NCBI GenBank assembly: GCA_002340255.1
Contig: DDLS01000137.1
Span: 1 to 64,000 of the forward strand
Reading direction: 5' to 3'
Length of the DNA: 64,000 nucleotides
From: Cyanobacteria bacterium UBA2566
GTDB taxonomy: Bacteria > Cyanobacteriota > Cyanobacteriia > Cyanobacteriales > Desertifilaceae
Below are positions 50,277 through 60,041 of this stretch, piece after piece. Numbering within the stretch: position 1 is the first letter of the stretch; every line of letters starts with the position of its first letter. Position numbers and translations under genes: made by a program. Below the pieces are notes generated by a model. It ran no database searches. It was not told the origin of the DNA and saw nothing but the letters and a program-made list of their open reading frames with translations.

Positions 50277-52775
50277 TCAAGAAGTCTGTTGGTGACCCAT
50301 TACCCAAACTTGGTAGAGTCCCCAAATGGCCATGGCCCGCAAATAATGACTAGCGCGGAAGGTTCGGGCTGCGGTAATGGCTTCTGGGGTGCGAAATTGT
50401 AGCCCATGGGTATAAATTTGATTGACTACAGCTTCCGCAATAGTAAAGGCTTCGGCTTTCATTCCCTGTTGTAACATAAATGCGGCTAATCCGAAGTTAA
50501 TTCCTGTCCAGATTTCTAGGGGATGGGTGGCCTTGGGGTTTTCTGGCGAGCCATCGAGGTTAACACCATTGGCTACACCTAGAGCTGCTCGATCTGGGTT
50601 TTGGATCTGATTAAATTGGGTGAAACAGGTGTGATAGATGGTTTGTAGGGTGGTTATAGTGCAGTCAGCGGGCACAATGGACGGTAAGTTTAATAACTGG
50701 GCATAAAATTGACCGCAGAGCTGATCGGCCATGACAACTTGCGATCTGCTTTGGCTATCCAAGTTATAATATGCTCCATTCCAGAGCGTTTTTTGATACA
50801 GAGGTTTAGACTGGTCTAACCAGGTTGACCATTGTTCAATTTGAGCTTGGAGGTTGGGATCTGGGGAGTTTTGAGCGTCTTGCAGGTGTTGACCGATCGC
50901 GATCGCCCCTTCTAAAGCTGCTAACCATAAGCCTCCACAATAGGCACTGATGCCCTTAAGCTGCCAATCATCAAAGGTTTGATCGGGCGCTCCTGAGTTT
51001 TCGGGGATGCCATCGCCATCTTGATCAAAGGTTTTTAGATAATCCAGGGTTTCCACAAGAGCGAACCAGCATTCTTGCAAAAATTCTAGATCCTCTGCTC
51101 CTGTCCACAGAAAATATCGATAGACTTGCAAGACAAAATCGCATCCTAAATCTTTCCATAGGTTGCAGTCTTGATAGCTGGTGTAATTGGTTTTATCCCA
51201 GGGATGTTCGTTGGGAGCGCCTAGATCGTGGGGGGTAGCACTGGCAATTTTGCGCACGGCTTGCGCTTGATTATAACCAATAATTCTTGGCGTACTATCT
51301 CCCTGGGGAATGGCGCGAGCAAAGGCTAACATCACTGCTTTTTCTAGTTTCGGCCAGAGTAAAGTTAAGGCAAACCCACCATAGAGCCTAACGTCTAAGC
51401 TTTCATACCAGCGATAGTCTAAACATTCGAGTACCCCAAATTGACCGATGGGGTCATTTTCTGTGCCTGCCGTCCACAGGGTTCCACCGTCGGCGAGTAG
51501 GTAAAGTTCATTAAACAGAGCCATTTTCAGGGGTTCGGGAAATCCCGAATCGCCTAAAATGGGTTTGCGCCAATCCGCGATCGCCTCTTTCCAAGTATCT
51601 GAATGTTTCAGAGCTGTGCGTACCATTGACCAGGCATTTTTACCATTGCGCCCGAAAAAGTCGGTATAGCGTCGATAGTAGCCAATCGGTTGCCCGGCGG
51701 TTGCTTCATCGGTTGAGGGAACTTGTCCAGCAAAGTCACCCTTGGCTTGGGTATAGCCAAATTGGGTAACGGGAAAGTCCCAAGCGAGGATAAAGGGAAT
51801 TTTGCGAGTCCGTCCGGGTCTGAGGGTAAAGCGGACGGCAATCGCACAGGCGAGACGTTCCCCGGATGCGGCTGGGGTTTCGTCTTCTGAGTCGGACAAA
51901 GACCCATCGGTAGCAAAGGGAGACCAAACCGCATCCCCACTACTGGTAGGGTCCCAACGGGTATGGTAAAAGACTTCGACGGCTGGATTGGCGATCGTGG
52001 CGATCGCCCATTGCCCTTCCCCTTCTTCGGGGATCTCATGGGTACTCAGGCGACTCATTAAGCATCCCACCCGAAAGTTATTTTCAATCCACCGGTTATA
52101 GTTATCCGTACTTTCTCCCCATTGGGGTTGATAGTCATAAACCGGCGATCCATCATCACGAACGCGAATTTCAGGGGTTTTGATCGCATTCGTAAACCAA
52201 CCCACCGTATTTTCCCAGGTGAGCAGAATACTCAGAGTAAGGGGTTGATCTGTGGGGTTATGGGCAGTCCATTCAAAGATGGCGAGGGGATAGCTTGTCT
52301 CTTGGTAGTTGTGGGGAATAATGGGCGAAAACTGTTCGCACAGCAGTTGGGACTGATAGACCCCTTCGTAGTGATACCAGCTTTGGGGATAAAGGGCACT
52401 GTAGGTTCCCGTTTGTTGGACAGCGCTGGTGGGGGGATACCATTGCCAACTGCTTAGGCTTCCATCTGTGGGGGGTTCGGTGCTTAAGGCATAGGTTTTG
52501 CTGCGCCCATCTGAGGTTTCTTCAAAGACACTAAATTGACACGCGGGTAAGGTTTTGAAGATATGTTCTCCCCCATCAATATGCCAGAGGTTAAAGTCTC
52601 CCCTGGGCGATCGCCCGATGCATCCTGCACCTAAGCCACCCAGGGGCATTCCATGCCAAGGGCCATCATCTAAATTGGAAGCATAACGCACGGTGTAAGG
52701 GTTGTCCCACCCTAAACCGAGGGGGCGTTGCCATGCACAGGAAGGAATCTGGAGTTGAAAGGGTTGATTGGTCAT
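50277..52775 (-). CDS. GH116 glucosylceramidase (GBA2-like)
   Basis: 832 residues from ATG 52775 (an upstream frame to 52835 overlaps the next gene). N-terminal beta domain with GMPLGGLGAGCIGRSPRGDF, C-terminal alpha-toroid with YESLDVRLYG (nucleophile Glu) and FDDWQLKGISAYCGGLWL (acid/base Asp), matching the GH116 family that cleaves beta-glucosides. Bacterial members act on glycosides or glucosyl lipids; the substrate here is unknown. Confidence 0.9.
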   Translation of the reverse strand: MTNQPFQLQIPSCAWQRPLGLGWDNPYTVRYASNLDDGPWHGMPLGGLGAGCIGRSPRGDFNLWHIDGGEHIFKTLPACQFSVFEETSDGRSKTYALSTEPPTDGSLSSWQWYPPTSAVQQTGTYSALYPQSWYHYEGVYQSQLLCEQFSPIIPHNYQETSYPLAIFEWTAHNPTDQPLTLSILLTWENTVGWFTNAIKTPEIRVRDDGSPVYDYQPQWGESTDNYNRWIENNFRVGCLMSRLSTHEIPEEGEGQWAIATIANPAVEVFYHTRWDPTSSGDAVWSPFATDGSLSDSEDETPAASGERLACAIAVRFTLRPGRTRKIPFILAWDFPVTQFGYTQAKGDFAGQVPSTDEATAGQPIGYYRRYTDFFGRNGKNAWSMVRTALKHSDTWKEAIADWRKPILGDSGFPEPLKMALFNELYLLADGGTLWTAGTENDPIGQFGVLECLDYRWYESLDVRLYGGFALTLLWPKLEKAVMLAFARAIPQGDSTPRIIGYNQAQAVRKIASATPHDLGAPNEHPWDKTNYTSYQDCNLWKDLGCDFVLQVYRYFLWTGAEDLEFLQECWFALVETLDYLKTFDQDGDGIPENSGAPDQTFDDWQLKGISAYCGGLWLAALEGAIAIGQHLQDAQNSPDPNLQAQIEQWSTWLDQSKPLYQKTLWNGAYYNLDSQSRSQVVMADQLCGQFYAQLLNLPSIVPADCTITTLQTIYHTCFTQFNQIQNPDRAALGVANGVNLDGSPENPKATHPLEIWTGINFGLAAFMLQQGMKAEAFTIAEAVVNQIYTHGLQFRTPEAITAARTFRASHYLRAMAIWGLYQVWVMGHQQTS

Positions 52776-52785
52776 AGGGTTTATT

Positions 52786-53250
52786 CTACAAGTCTCGGCG
52801 CGATAGTAGGGCAATTCTCCAGGTGCCGAGGACAAAGGAGAAACAGGGATGATCCCCCACAGGAATCAGGAGTTTGGCGACGGGTAGGTGCCCCAAGGGA
52901 GCCTGAAGGCTAAAGGTTAATCGATCGTAATCTAACCAGATTTCTTGCGATCTCCACCCCACTCTCTGTCCAAATTCAGCATAGTTCTGATAGCTGAGGT
53001 TCCAGATTTGCTGTTGGATCGAAAACCCAAAATGATTGTAGCTATGTTCTCTCCACAGGCGATCGAGCCATTGGAGATCGGAGGTAGGGATAGCCAGAGC
53101 ATGGGACTTGTTGATGTAGCCTTCTGAAGCGCGATCGCTTAACTGCAATAATATCCGGCCGGTTTCTTCATCTGCTTCTTTCCACTGTTGTACTACCAGC
53201 AGATCTTCTAGCGTCTGATAAGTTGACTCATGAGGAATTACGGTTTTCAT
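52786..53250 (-). CDS. GUN4-domain protein
   Basis: 154 residues. The signature KEADEETGRILLQL, then LQWLDRLWREHSYNHFGFSIQQQIW, is that of GUN4, which binds porphyrins and stimulates Mg-chelatase. This protein is a lone GUN4 domain and differs from the main GUN4 at several places, so it may be a paralogue with another role. It ends 11 bases before the GH116 gene. Confidence 0.85.
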   Translation of the reverse strand: MKTVIPHESTYQTLEDLLVVQQWKEADEETGRILLQLSDRASEGYINKSHALAIPTSDLQWLDRLWREHSYNHFGFSIQQQIWNLSYQNYAEFGQRVGWRSQEIWLDYDRLTFSLQAPLGHLPVAKLLIPVGDHPCFSFVLGTWRIALLSRRDL

Positions 53251-53386
53251 GGGTATTTTTTCTTCGTTGCTCCCTTAATTCATGATAGCGCTTTTATGCT
53301 CTTTTTCTCAATACACTACCCTTGTTCTCAGTGAACTCACTATGATATAAATCAAGAAACTTGACGCGATCATCTGGCACTAATTT

Positions 53387-53926
53387 ATGTCTTCTCCGTT
53401 GAAAACCTGCCTCCTAAAAAACTTGGATTATATCCCCTACCTTGACGATCGAGGACAATTCCCCGAACAATTCTCTAAAAAAATTGGAGTTTATGCTATT
53501 TTTAACGAAAATAAAACATTACAACTGGTTCATTATTCACGGGATATCTATCTAAGCCTAAAACAACATATGGTGCGACAACCTCAAGGATGTTATTGGG
53601 TTAAAGCCTATGTGATTGACAAGCCGAACCGCAGCCAATTAGAACAAATCAAAGAAGCTTGGATTACTGAAAATGGCTCAATTCCCTTGGGCAATGATAC
53701 ACAGTTCAGTCAATGGACCGATCCCATCAATGCTAAGGTGTCCATGACAGATGAAGAAAAGGCAAGTTATGAAACCAGTGATGAATTAGGGCAAATCAAG
53801 CTTTTAAAAACGGTAGCTCGCCGAGTTCAAGAGGAAATCTTAGAGCGTTTAGAGCCTCGGAAAATTCAAGATTCATTTCGGTTTAATCCGAAGTTAAAAG
53901 AAAAAGGATTATTGGACTTGAAGTAA
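53387..53926 (+). CDS. GIY-YIG-like nuclease family protein
   Basis: 179 residues. The region GVYAIFNENKTLQLVHYSRD with a downstream LKQHMVRQPQGCYWVKAY is a GIY-YIG-type fold as seen in cyanobacterial proteins of this length. The catalytic Tyr/Arg/Glu set is only partly apparent. Function unknown. Confidence 0.65.
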   Translation: MSSPLKTCLLKNLDYIPYLDDRGQFPEQFSKKIGVYAIFNENKTLQLVHYSRDIYLSLKQHMVRQPQGCYWVKAYVIDKPNRSQLEQIKEAWITENGSIPLGNDTQFSQWTDPINAKVSMTDEEKASYETSDELGQIKLLKTVARRVQEEILERLEPRKIQDSFRFNPKLKEKGLLDLK

Positions 53927-53964
53927 GATAGGACGGGGAATGGGAAAACTATTTTTCCTATTGC

Positions 53965-54480
53965 CTATTCCCTTTCGCTAGACTTCCAAAGAACTTGACT
54001 GACTTTCTCCCAAGTTTTCTGGGCTACCTCCTTAATTTGATTTCGATTATACCATTTCTGAAACTCTTGCTCATATTCAACATCAGTCATCTGGTAAGTA
54101 TTCCAGGTTTTTAGACCTAGGAGTAGTCCCCAGGTCAAAACTACATAGATCGACCAGGACAACGTGCCAACACTGACTAAATTAATGAGGACGAGAAAAC
54201 TATTAGCAATAATATATTTACCAGCATCTTTCTTTAAGGTTTGATAACGCTGGATATCAAATTCTTTACGATGTTTCAGCTTGCCTTGTTTATCTAGCCA
54301 CTCTTGCTCGGCAGCTTTTAACTGTTCAGGGGAAATTTCTAGTTCTGTGGCAATTTCCACCAACTGTTCATAGGAAAACTCTTCTAAATGATTTTGGCGA
54401 GCGATCGCCAACTGCAAAATCTGTTGAAGATCCTCTTGGCGATAGGAACGAGAGATAGGCGACGAAGAACCAGACATCAT
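53965..54480 (-). CDS. 2TM-domain protein with N-terminal helical region
   Basis: 171 residues. The N-terminal half is a SHOCT/UBA-like helical piece (YEQLVEIATELEISPEQLKAAE) followed by a two-helix membrane hairpin (about 95-130) matching the 2TM domain. A short charged tail follows. It starts 2 codons before another methionine. Role unknown. Confidence 0.75.
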   Translation of the reverse strand: MMSGSSSPISRSYRQEDLQQILQLAIARQNHLEEFSYEQLVEIATELEISPEQLKAAEQEWLDKQGKLKHRKEFDIQRYQTLKKDAGKYIIANSFLVLINLVSVGTLSWSIYVVLTWGLLLGLKTWNTYQMTDVEYEQEFQKWYNRNQIKEVAQKTWEKVSQVLWKSSERE

Positions 54481-54789
54481 CTTAAAGTTATAGGAGAATC
54501 AGAATCCAATCATTGACCAGGGGAGGGGGAGTGAGAGTGAAGGTAGGATAACGTTTGCCCCCATCTATTATGCCGAAGTTTAACCGATCCAGACAAGGGG
54601 AGGGGGAAGTGTTAACTCTAGGATTGAGAGCAAGAGAATAGGCAGATTCTAAACCTTTAAGCCGAACTGTTCAAGGACGGATAATCCCCCCAAAACGTCC
54701 TTAACCCTCAATTAGCCGACGATTACAATAGAGAGAGCGAGGCGCACCCCTCCCCTTATGTGATGCAATCTCAAAATCAGAGGTGTCTT

Positions 54790-55920
54790 ATGAACGGCAA
54801 TATTCGTGTGGGCAGTCTTTTTGGCATTCCCTTTTATATTAATCCCTCCTGGTTTCTGGTTCTCGGTTTAGTGACGTTGAACTATGGAACCAACCTCAGT
54901 GCTACTTTTCCCCAACTCGGTTTAGCTCTACCTTGGATTTTAGGATTAGGCGCTGCTCTGCTACTCTTTTCTTCTGTTTTAGCCCACGAACTTGGCCATA
55001 GTTGGGTTGCTATCCGTCAGGGGATTGGGGTGAATTCGATTACTTTATTTCTCTTTGGGGGACTAGCGAGTTTAGAAAAAGAATCGAAAACCCCTGCTGA
55101 AGCCTTTTGGGTGGCGATCGCAGGTCCTGCGGTGAGCTTAATTCTCTTTGGCCTGTTTACAGGTATCGCTATATATGCTCCCCTGAGTGGCCCCATAGCC
55201 GCCATTATTGAGCTTATCGCCTACATTAACCTAGTTTTAGCCTTTTTTAACCTAATTCCTGGTTTACCATTGGATGGGGGCAATATCCTTAAGGCTCTAG
55301 TGTGGAAAATCACTGGCAACCCAAACCGAGGTGTGGTGTTCGCCAGTCGGATGGGACAGGCGATCGGTTGGTTTGGGGTGGCGATCGGCGGACTCTCCCT
55401 GTTTAATATTCAAATGGTTCTGTTCGGTGTACCCATTGCTGGTAGTATTTGGACACTCTTGATTGGTTGGTTCCTGTTGCAAAATGCGGGTCGCTCGGCG
55501 CAGTCAGCAACCCTGCAAGATATTCTCACTCACCTGAAAGCAGAAGATGCAGTTTATACCGAAAGTCCCATCGTTGTGTCTAATCTCTCCTTGCGCGAGT
55601 TTGCCAATAACTATGTCATTGGTCAAAAGCAATGGAAAAAGTTCCTAGTCATTGATGCTGAAGGTCTTCTGTTAGGGACAATCTCCATTGATGATATGCG
55701 ATCGGTTTCCACCTCTGAATGGCCTGAAACCACGGTTGAATCCTTAGTTAAACCGACTCCTACTTCAGAAACGATCCAATCCAATCAAAACCTCTTAGAA
55801 GTTGTGAAACTCTTGCAAGAAAAACAACTCTCTGAACTACCAGTGGTTCGCGAGAATGGTAGTTTAGTCGGCTTACTGGATAAGACAGAAATCGCCCGCT
55901 TGGTTCAACAGCAAGCCTAA
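54790..55920 (+). CDS. Site-2 protease (M50) with CBS pair
   Basis: 376 residues from ATG 54790, preceded by GAGGTG; earlier starts (54760) lack a ribosome site. Six or so membrane helices with zinc motifs AHELGHSW and NLIPGLPLDGGNIL, then two CBS domains (about 240-375). The family cuts membrane-embedded regulators, with CBS domains sensing adenosyl ligands. No target protein is adjacent. Confidence 0.9.
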   Translation: MNGNIRVGSLFGIPFYINPSWFLVLGLVTLNYGTNLSATFPQLGLALPWILGLGAALLLFSSVLAHELGHSWVAIRQGIGVNSITLFLFGGLASLEKESKTPAEAFWVAIAGPAVSLILFGLFTGIAIYAPLSGPIAAIIELIAYINLVLAFFNLIPGLPLDGGNILKALVWKITGNPNRGVVFASRMGQAIGWFGVAIGGLSLFNIQMVLFGVPIAGSIWTLLIGWFLLQNAGRSAQSATLQDILTHLKAEDAVYTESPIVVSNLSLREFANNYVIGQKQWKKFLVIDAEGLLLGTISIDDMRSVSTSEWPETTVESLVKPTPTSETIQSNQNLLEVVKLLQEKQLSELPVVRENGSLVGLLDKTEIARLVQQQA

Positions 55921-55934
55921 TCAATTAACCAGTA

Positions 55935-55972
55935 ATATCTGTAGGGGCGAAAAAATGCGCCCCTACAGATAT
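55935..55972. terminator. 15-bp perfect hairpin, GTAGGGGCG family
   Basis: ATATCTGTAGGGGCG (55935-55949) pairs exactly with CGCCCCTACAGATAT (55958-55972) around an 8-base loop. It lies 15 bases after the protease stop. The same GTAGGGGCG-A-rich-CGCCCCTAC element recurs at 63076-63103, so it is both a dispersed repeat and a probable terminator. Confidence 0.75.
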
Positions 55973-56214
55973 TGTACCCAATCCGGCAAGAATTCAATGT
56001 GGATACCGTCAGGAACTTTAACCTTTCACTCCTTGAGCCAACCTGCCCCATCCCTTTCTCATTGCTTTACTCGCCAGTTGTATTTGTTCTTTCGGCGCTT
56101 GGAAAATGGCCCAAAAGGGGATTAAACATCGGCGTAACCGAGAAAAACTCAAATCCAGCCAACCCAGATTATCATCGCGATCGGAGGAGGGCGATGATAA
56201 TCTGAATAAACTGT
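55963..56214 (-). pseudogene. Possible frame-shifted gene remnant
   Basis: On the minus strand a frame reads DDNLGWLDLSFSRLRRC ... RLAQGVKG-stop, and a shift then gives VPDGIHIEFLPDWVQ. The second piece resembles the end of a VOC/glyoxalase-like domain. No start is identifiable. This is a weak call. Confidence 0.2.
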
Positions 56215-56307
56215 TAGCATAAACAGCTAAGGGGAACGGGGTAGCCCAGTTCTCCGTCTACAAACCCCCCAGTTGCGTCATTCATACAACCCGGAGTAAT
56301 CGATTCA

Positions 56308-58227
56308 ATGTGTGGAATTGTTGGCTACATTGGTACTCAAGAAGCGAAGGATATTCTCCTTTCTGGATTAGAGAAGCTGGAATATCGAGGTTATGATTCG
56401 GCAGGCGTTGCTATGATTTCTGAAGGCGAACTACACGCCATCAAAGCTAAAGGAAAGTTGTATAATTTGCGCGATAAGCTCAGGGGGGTTGAAGACAAGG
56501 CGCGGGTGGGAATTGGCCATACTCGATGGGCAACCCATGGTAAACCGGAGGAGTATAATGCCCATCCCCATACCAATACACAGGAAACGGTGGCGGTGGT
56601 GCAAAATGGAATTGTGGAAAATTATCGGGAACTGCGAGAAGAACTGAAGGCGAAGGGTCATGAGTTTGTTTCCGATACAGACACTGAGGTGATTCCCCAT
56701 CTGATTTCTGACTATTTATCGAGTCATCCCAGTTCCTTCCTAGAAGCAGTCAGGCAAACAGTGAACCGGTTAGAGGGGGCGTTTGCCATTGCTGTCATTT
56801 CGACTCAATTCCCCGATGAACTGATTGTAGTCCGCCAACAAGCTCCCCTGGTGATTGGATTTGGTCAAGGGGAATTTTTCTGCGCCTCGGATACTCCTGC
56901 TCTGGTTTCCCATACCCATATTATTTTGCCCTTAGATAACGGGGAAATGGCTCGTCTGACTCCCTTGGGAGTTGAAGTTTATGATTTTCGGGGAGAGCGA
57001 CGGGTTAAATACCCCCAAACCCTGAACTGGAATCCCAGCAGCGCAGAAAAACAAGGATTTCGCCACTTTATGCTCAAAGAAATTTATGAGCAACCAACGG
57101 TTCTACGAACCCAACTCGATGCCTATTTTGACCCGGAATGGTATCTCCAACCCCAGGACAAAAGCCGTTCTAGCCAGTCTTCCCCGTCTGTCTCCTCCCA
57201 GGGACTGGTGCAACTCAATTTGCCTAAGAGCTTGTATGAAAACTTAGAGCAAATTTATATTGTGGCTTGTGGAACCAGTTGGCACGCGGCGCTAGTTGGA
57301 AAGCATTTACTGGAGCAGTGGGCGGGTATTCCAACTTGTGTTCAATATGCCTCGGAGTTTCGCTACTCTCCCCCTCCTTTAACAGCCAATACGTTAACCA
57401 TTGGGGTTACTCAGTCGGGAGAAACGGCCGATACTCTGGCAGCTTTAGGGATGGAACAGGAGCGGCGCAAGGCCCACCCTTTAAGTACCTATCAACCTCG
57501 AATGCTGGGCATTACAAATCGGCCGGAAAGTTCGTTGGGTCGGTTAATTCCTTATATTATTAATACCCATGCCAATTTAGAGGTGGGAGTGGCAGCAACG
57601 AAAACGTTTAGCGCTCAGGTGATGGCGTTTTATGCTTTGGCGTTGGATTTAGCTGATCGCCGCCAGTCCCTGAAACCGGAGGTTATCGAGAGTATTATCA
57701 AGAAGTTACGGGAATTGCCAGCGCTGATTGAGAGGTTGATTGAAGAGCAGGATCGTTATATTGGTGAGTTGGCCCATCAGTTTAATGAAACGAGCGATTT
57801 TATCTTTTTGGGTCGGGGAATCAATTTTCCTATTGCCTTAGAAGGGGCATTGAAGCTCAAAGAAATCAGTTATATTCATGCGGAAGGCTATCCGGCTGGC
57901 GAAATGAAACACGGCCCCATTGCCCTGTTAGATGCAAAAGTGCCGGTTGTGGCGATCGCTACTCCTGGAGATCTCTATGAAAAAGTGCTCTCCAATGCCC
58001 AAGAAGCCAAAGCCAGAGATGCTCGTTTAATTGGAGTGACCCCTAAAAACTCCCTCGAAGCTCAGGATATTTTTAACCAAATCTTAGCCATTCCTACGGT
58101 CGATGAGTTTCTCTCTCCCTTGGTTACAGTGATTCCTCTCCAGTTACTGGCTTATCATATTGCTGCCCTTAGAGGTCTCGATGTCGATCAACCTCGCAAT
58201 CTGGCTAAGTCGGTGACCGTAGAGTAG
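56308..58227 (+). CDS. glmS: Glutamine--fructose-6-phosphate aminotransferase
   Basis: 639 residues. N-terminal nucleophile Cys2 (MCGIVGYIG), glutaminase domain to about 240, then two SIS domains (VACGTSWHAA, SQSGETADTLAA, and FLGRGINFPIALEGALKLKE) and the end KSVTVE. It makes glucosamine-6-phosphate for peptidoglycan and lipopolysaccharide. An insertion (KSRSSQSSPSVSSQG, about 285-300) lengthens it relative to the usual 610 residues. Confidence 0.96.
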   Translation: MCGIVGYIGTQEAKDILLSGLEKLEYRGYDSAGVAMISEGELHAIKAKGKLYNLRDKLRGVEDKARVGIGHTRWATHGKPEEYNAHPHTNTQETVAVVQNGIVENYRELREELKAKGHEFVSDTDTEVIPHLISDYLSSHPSSFLEAVRQTVNRLEGAFAIAVISTQFPDELIVVRQQAPLVIGFGQGEFFCASDTPALVSHTHIILPLDNGEMARLTPLGVEVYDFRGERRVKYPQTLNWNPSSAEKQGFRHFMLKEIYEQPTVLRTQLDAYFDPEWYLQPQDKSRSSQSSPSVSSQGLVQLNLPKSLYENLEQIYIVACGTSWHAALVGKHLLEQWAGIPTCVQYASEFRYSPPPLTANTLTIGVTQSGETADTLAALGMEQERRKAHPLSTYQPRMLGITNRPESSLGRLIPYIINTHANLEVGVAATKTFSAQVMAFYALALDLADRRQSLKPEVIESIIKKLRELPALIERLIEEQDRYIGELAHQFNETSDFIFLGRGINFPIALEGALKLKEISYIHAEGYPAGEMKHGPIALLDAKVPVVAIATPGDLYEKVLSNAQEAKARDARLIGVTPKNSLEAQDIFNQILAIPTVDEFLSPLVTVIPLQLLAYHIAALRGLDVDQPRNLAKSVTVE

Positions 58228-58472
58228 GGGGATAGGGGGATGGAGGGACGCACAGACACCCTATTCCCTGTTCCCTATTGCCTATTGCCTCACGGATAAA
58301 AAAAACTTTTCTATGCAAGTCTTCCCTTTCCTAGAGTGTTATGCTATTGTGAGGAAGTAACAAGAAAAATAATTCCTAGCTGTTCTTGTTCTCTAATTCT
58401 GCAGAATCCTCACGAGAAACCTAACTCGCTACTAGGAAAGTACACATAGAAAAGATTTGACAAACTTCAAAT

Positions 58473-58703
58473 ATGAATCAAGGTTGTATGAAACAACAGG
58501 TTGTTCACCCAATGTTTAAACTACAAACCAAAGTGAAATCATTGGTGGATTCCAATATCCTGAAACCGACAGATGGCATTTGGAAAATGGCATTTTTGTA
58601 TGGCGATCAGTGGAAATATTGGAAAAAAGAATTGAAAGCCTATGACTTCTCTATGCAAGACCCAGTTAGTGAACTCCTGGCCGTAGAAGAATGGGAAGAC
58701 TAA
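58473..58703 (+). CDS. Small hypothetical protein
   Basis: 76 residues (63 if started at ATG 58512). Aromatic and lysine-rich (GIWKMAFLYGDQWKYWKKEL) with an acidic end (LLAVEEWED). No membrane segment, no motif recognised. Stands alone between glmS and the kinase gene. Confidence 0.55.
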   Translation: MNQGCMKQQVVHPMFKLQTKVKSLVDSNILKPTDGIWKMAFLYGDQWKYWKKELKAYDFSMQDPVSELLAVEEWED

Positions 58704-58764
58704 TGCCATGCTAGGGGTAAATAACCAATTATCAAAAAAATAGGTCTCAAATCCCAAAACTCCT

Positions 58765-60015
58765 TTATCCCGTAATGGCTGAAAGTGCAGAATCTAAAGC
58801 TTGCGCTAATCGTTCAGCATTGGGGAATCGATCGCGGGGTTTAGGAGCTGTCGTCTTTTCAATCACGTCCCGCAGAGGTGGAGAGAGCGCTCCCACCGAC
58901 TGCAAGTCTAAACGATAGGAGAGATCCCGGCGACGCTTATAATACTTAAGCGGCTGCTCTCCGGTCAGTAAAAACACAAGAGTTGGACCTATCGCATATA
59001 AATCTGATTGGGTTACCGGTTGTCCTCGATCCTGTTCGGGGGCACTATAGCCCTCTGCTCCAATCCGAGTTCCCAAGGGCGTTCCAATCTCCTTAACTGC
59101 TCCAAAGTCAATCACCACAATCTGACGATCTAAGCGACGTAGCAATAGATTCGCTGGTTTGATATCCCGATGCACAATCGGGGGTGATTGGCTATGCAAG
59201 TAACCCAAAATCTGGCAGGTTTGAATCATCAACTCAATGGCAACTGGTGCAGAAAACGGCCCCTGCTGATAGAGCAAGCGCTCTAAATCCTCACCATGGA
59301 TTAACTCCATTGCCAAATACTTTTTACCCTCCTCAATAAACGAATCAAAAAAGCGAGGAATTCCGGGATGGTTCAACCCCTTCAGGGTTCGAGCTTCCCG
59401 ATCAAACAACTCCCTAGCCTTGGCAATGCGGGCTAAATCAGAATTCATTTCCTTAAGCACGATTAACGGAGATGAATTTTTTTTCGATGGAGGAGGATAG
59501 GCTAAATAAGTTGTGCCCATACCCCCTTGACCTAAAATTCGCAAAATCCGATAATCCCGCACTTGTTTTTCAACGTGCAAGGGTTGACCACAATGGATAC
59601 AAAACAAATTATTCGGAGCATTGCCTTCATGGGTGCATCCTGATGTCGTTGGAGGGAGAGCAATCATCTGATTTACAAAGGTAAGCTCTAAAATTGGCCC
59701 TCCAGCAGCTAACTGGATCAGACTTTTACTCTCGACGATCATTTGGGAGATGGCTTGATGGTTCACTAGCGTGCCATTTGTGCCTCGGTTAGTGACTCTC
59801 CAGGCGATCGCCTCATCCGTCTGATGTGGAATGGGTTCTAACTCCAAATGATACCGAGACACCAAATCATTAGAAAGCACCACTTCATTATCCTGGGCCC
59901 GGCCAATACGAACTTTCCCTTGAGGAGGGAATTCCCAGCTTTGCAGCGGCTCTCCTTTCTTCGGATCTAATAGAGTGAGGGCGATCGTCCCTTGTATCAT
60001 CTTGACGTATCTCAA
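58765..60015 (-). CDS. FHA-domain Ser/Thr protein kinase
   Basis: 416 residues. An N-terminal FHA phosphothreonine-binding domain (about 20-105: VRIGRAQDNEVVLSND, SRYHLEL, GTNGTLVN), a zinc ribbon CTHEG...CIHCG and a kinase domain (about 150-410) with GQGGMGTTY, the lysine in VLKEM, HRDIKPAN and DFGAVKE. It follows the PP2C gene by 26 bases, giving a kinase/phosphatase pair on one transcript. Confidence 0.92.
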   Translation of the reverse strand: MRYVKMIQGTIALTLLDPKKGEPLQSWEFPPQGKVRIGRAQDNEVVLSNDLVSRYHLELEPIPHQTDEAIAWRVTNRGTNGTLVNHQAISQMIVESKSLIQLAAGGPILELTFVNQMIALPPTTSGCTHEGNAPNNLFCIHCGQPLHVEKQVRDYRILRILGQGGMGTTYLAYPPPSKKNSSPLIVLKEMNSDLARIAKARELFDREARTLKGLNHPGIPRFFDSFIEEGKKYLAMELIHGEDLERLLYQQGPFSAPVAIELMIQTCQILGYLHSQSPPIVHRDIKPANLLLRRLDRQIVVIDFGAVKEIGTPLGTRIGAEGYSAPEQDRGQPVTQSDLYAIGPTLVFLLTGEQPLKYYKRRRDLSYRLDLQSVGALSPPLRDVIEKTTAPKPRDRFPNAERLAQALDSALSAITG

Positions 60016-60041
60016 ACAGTACAGAACAATTCAATATTGAC

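Larger units (their letters stand above)
55921..56307. other. Spacer with hairpin and possible gene remnant upstream of glmS
   Basis: It contains the perfect hairpin 55935-55972 and, on the minus strand, a frame-shifted coding-like stretch (55963-56214). No ribozyme-like core of the glmS type is recognisable. Confidence 0.5.

Noticed and set aside
55972..56205. Plus-strand 77-codon frame upstream of glmS
   Set aside because: No coding signature or ribosome site; the opposite strand looks more coding-like but is broken.
56206..56307. glmS ribozyme upstream of glmS
   Set aside because: No conserved ribozyme core could be made out; the ribozyme is known mainly from Gram-positive bacteria.
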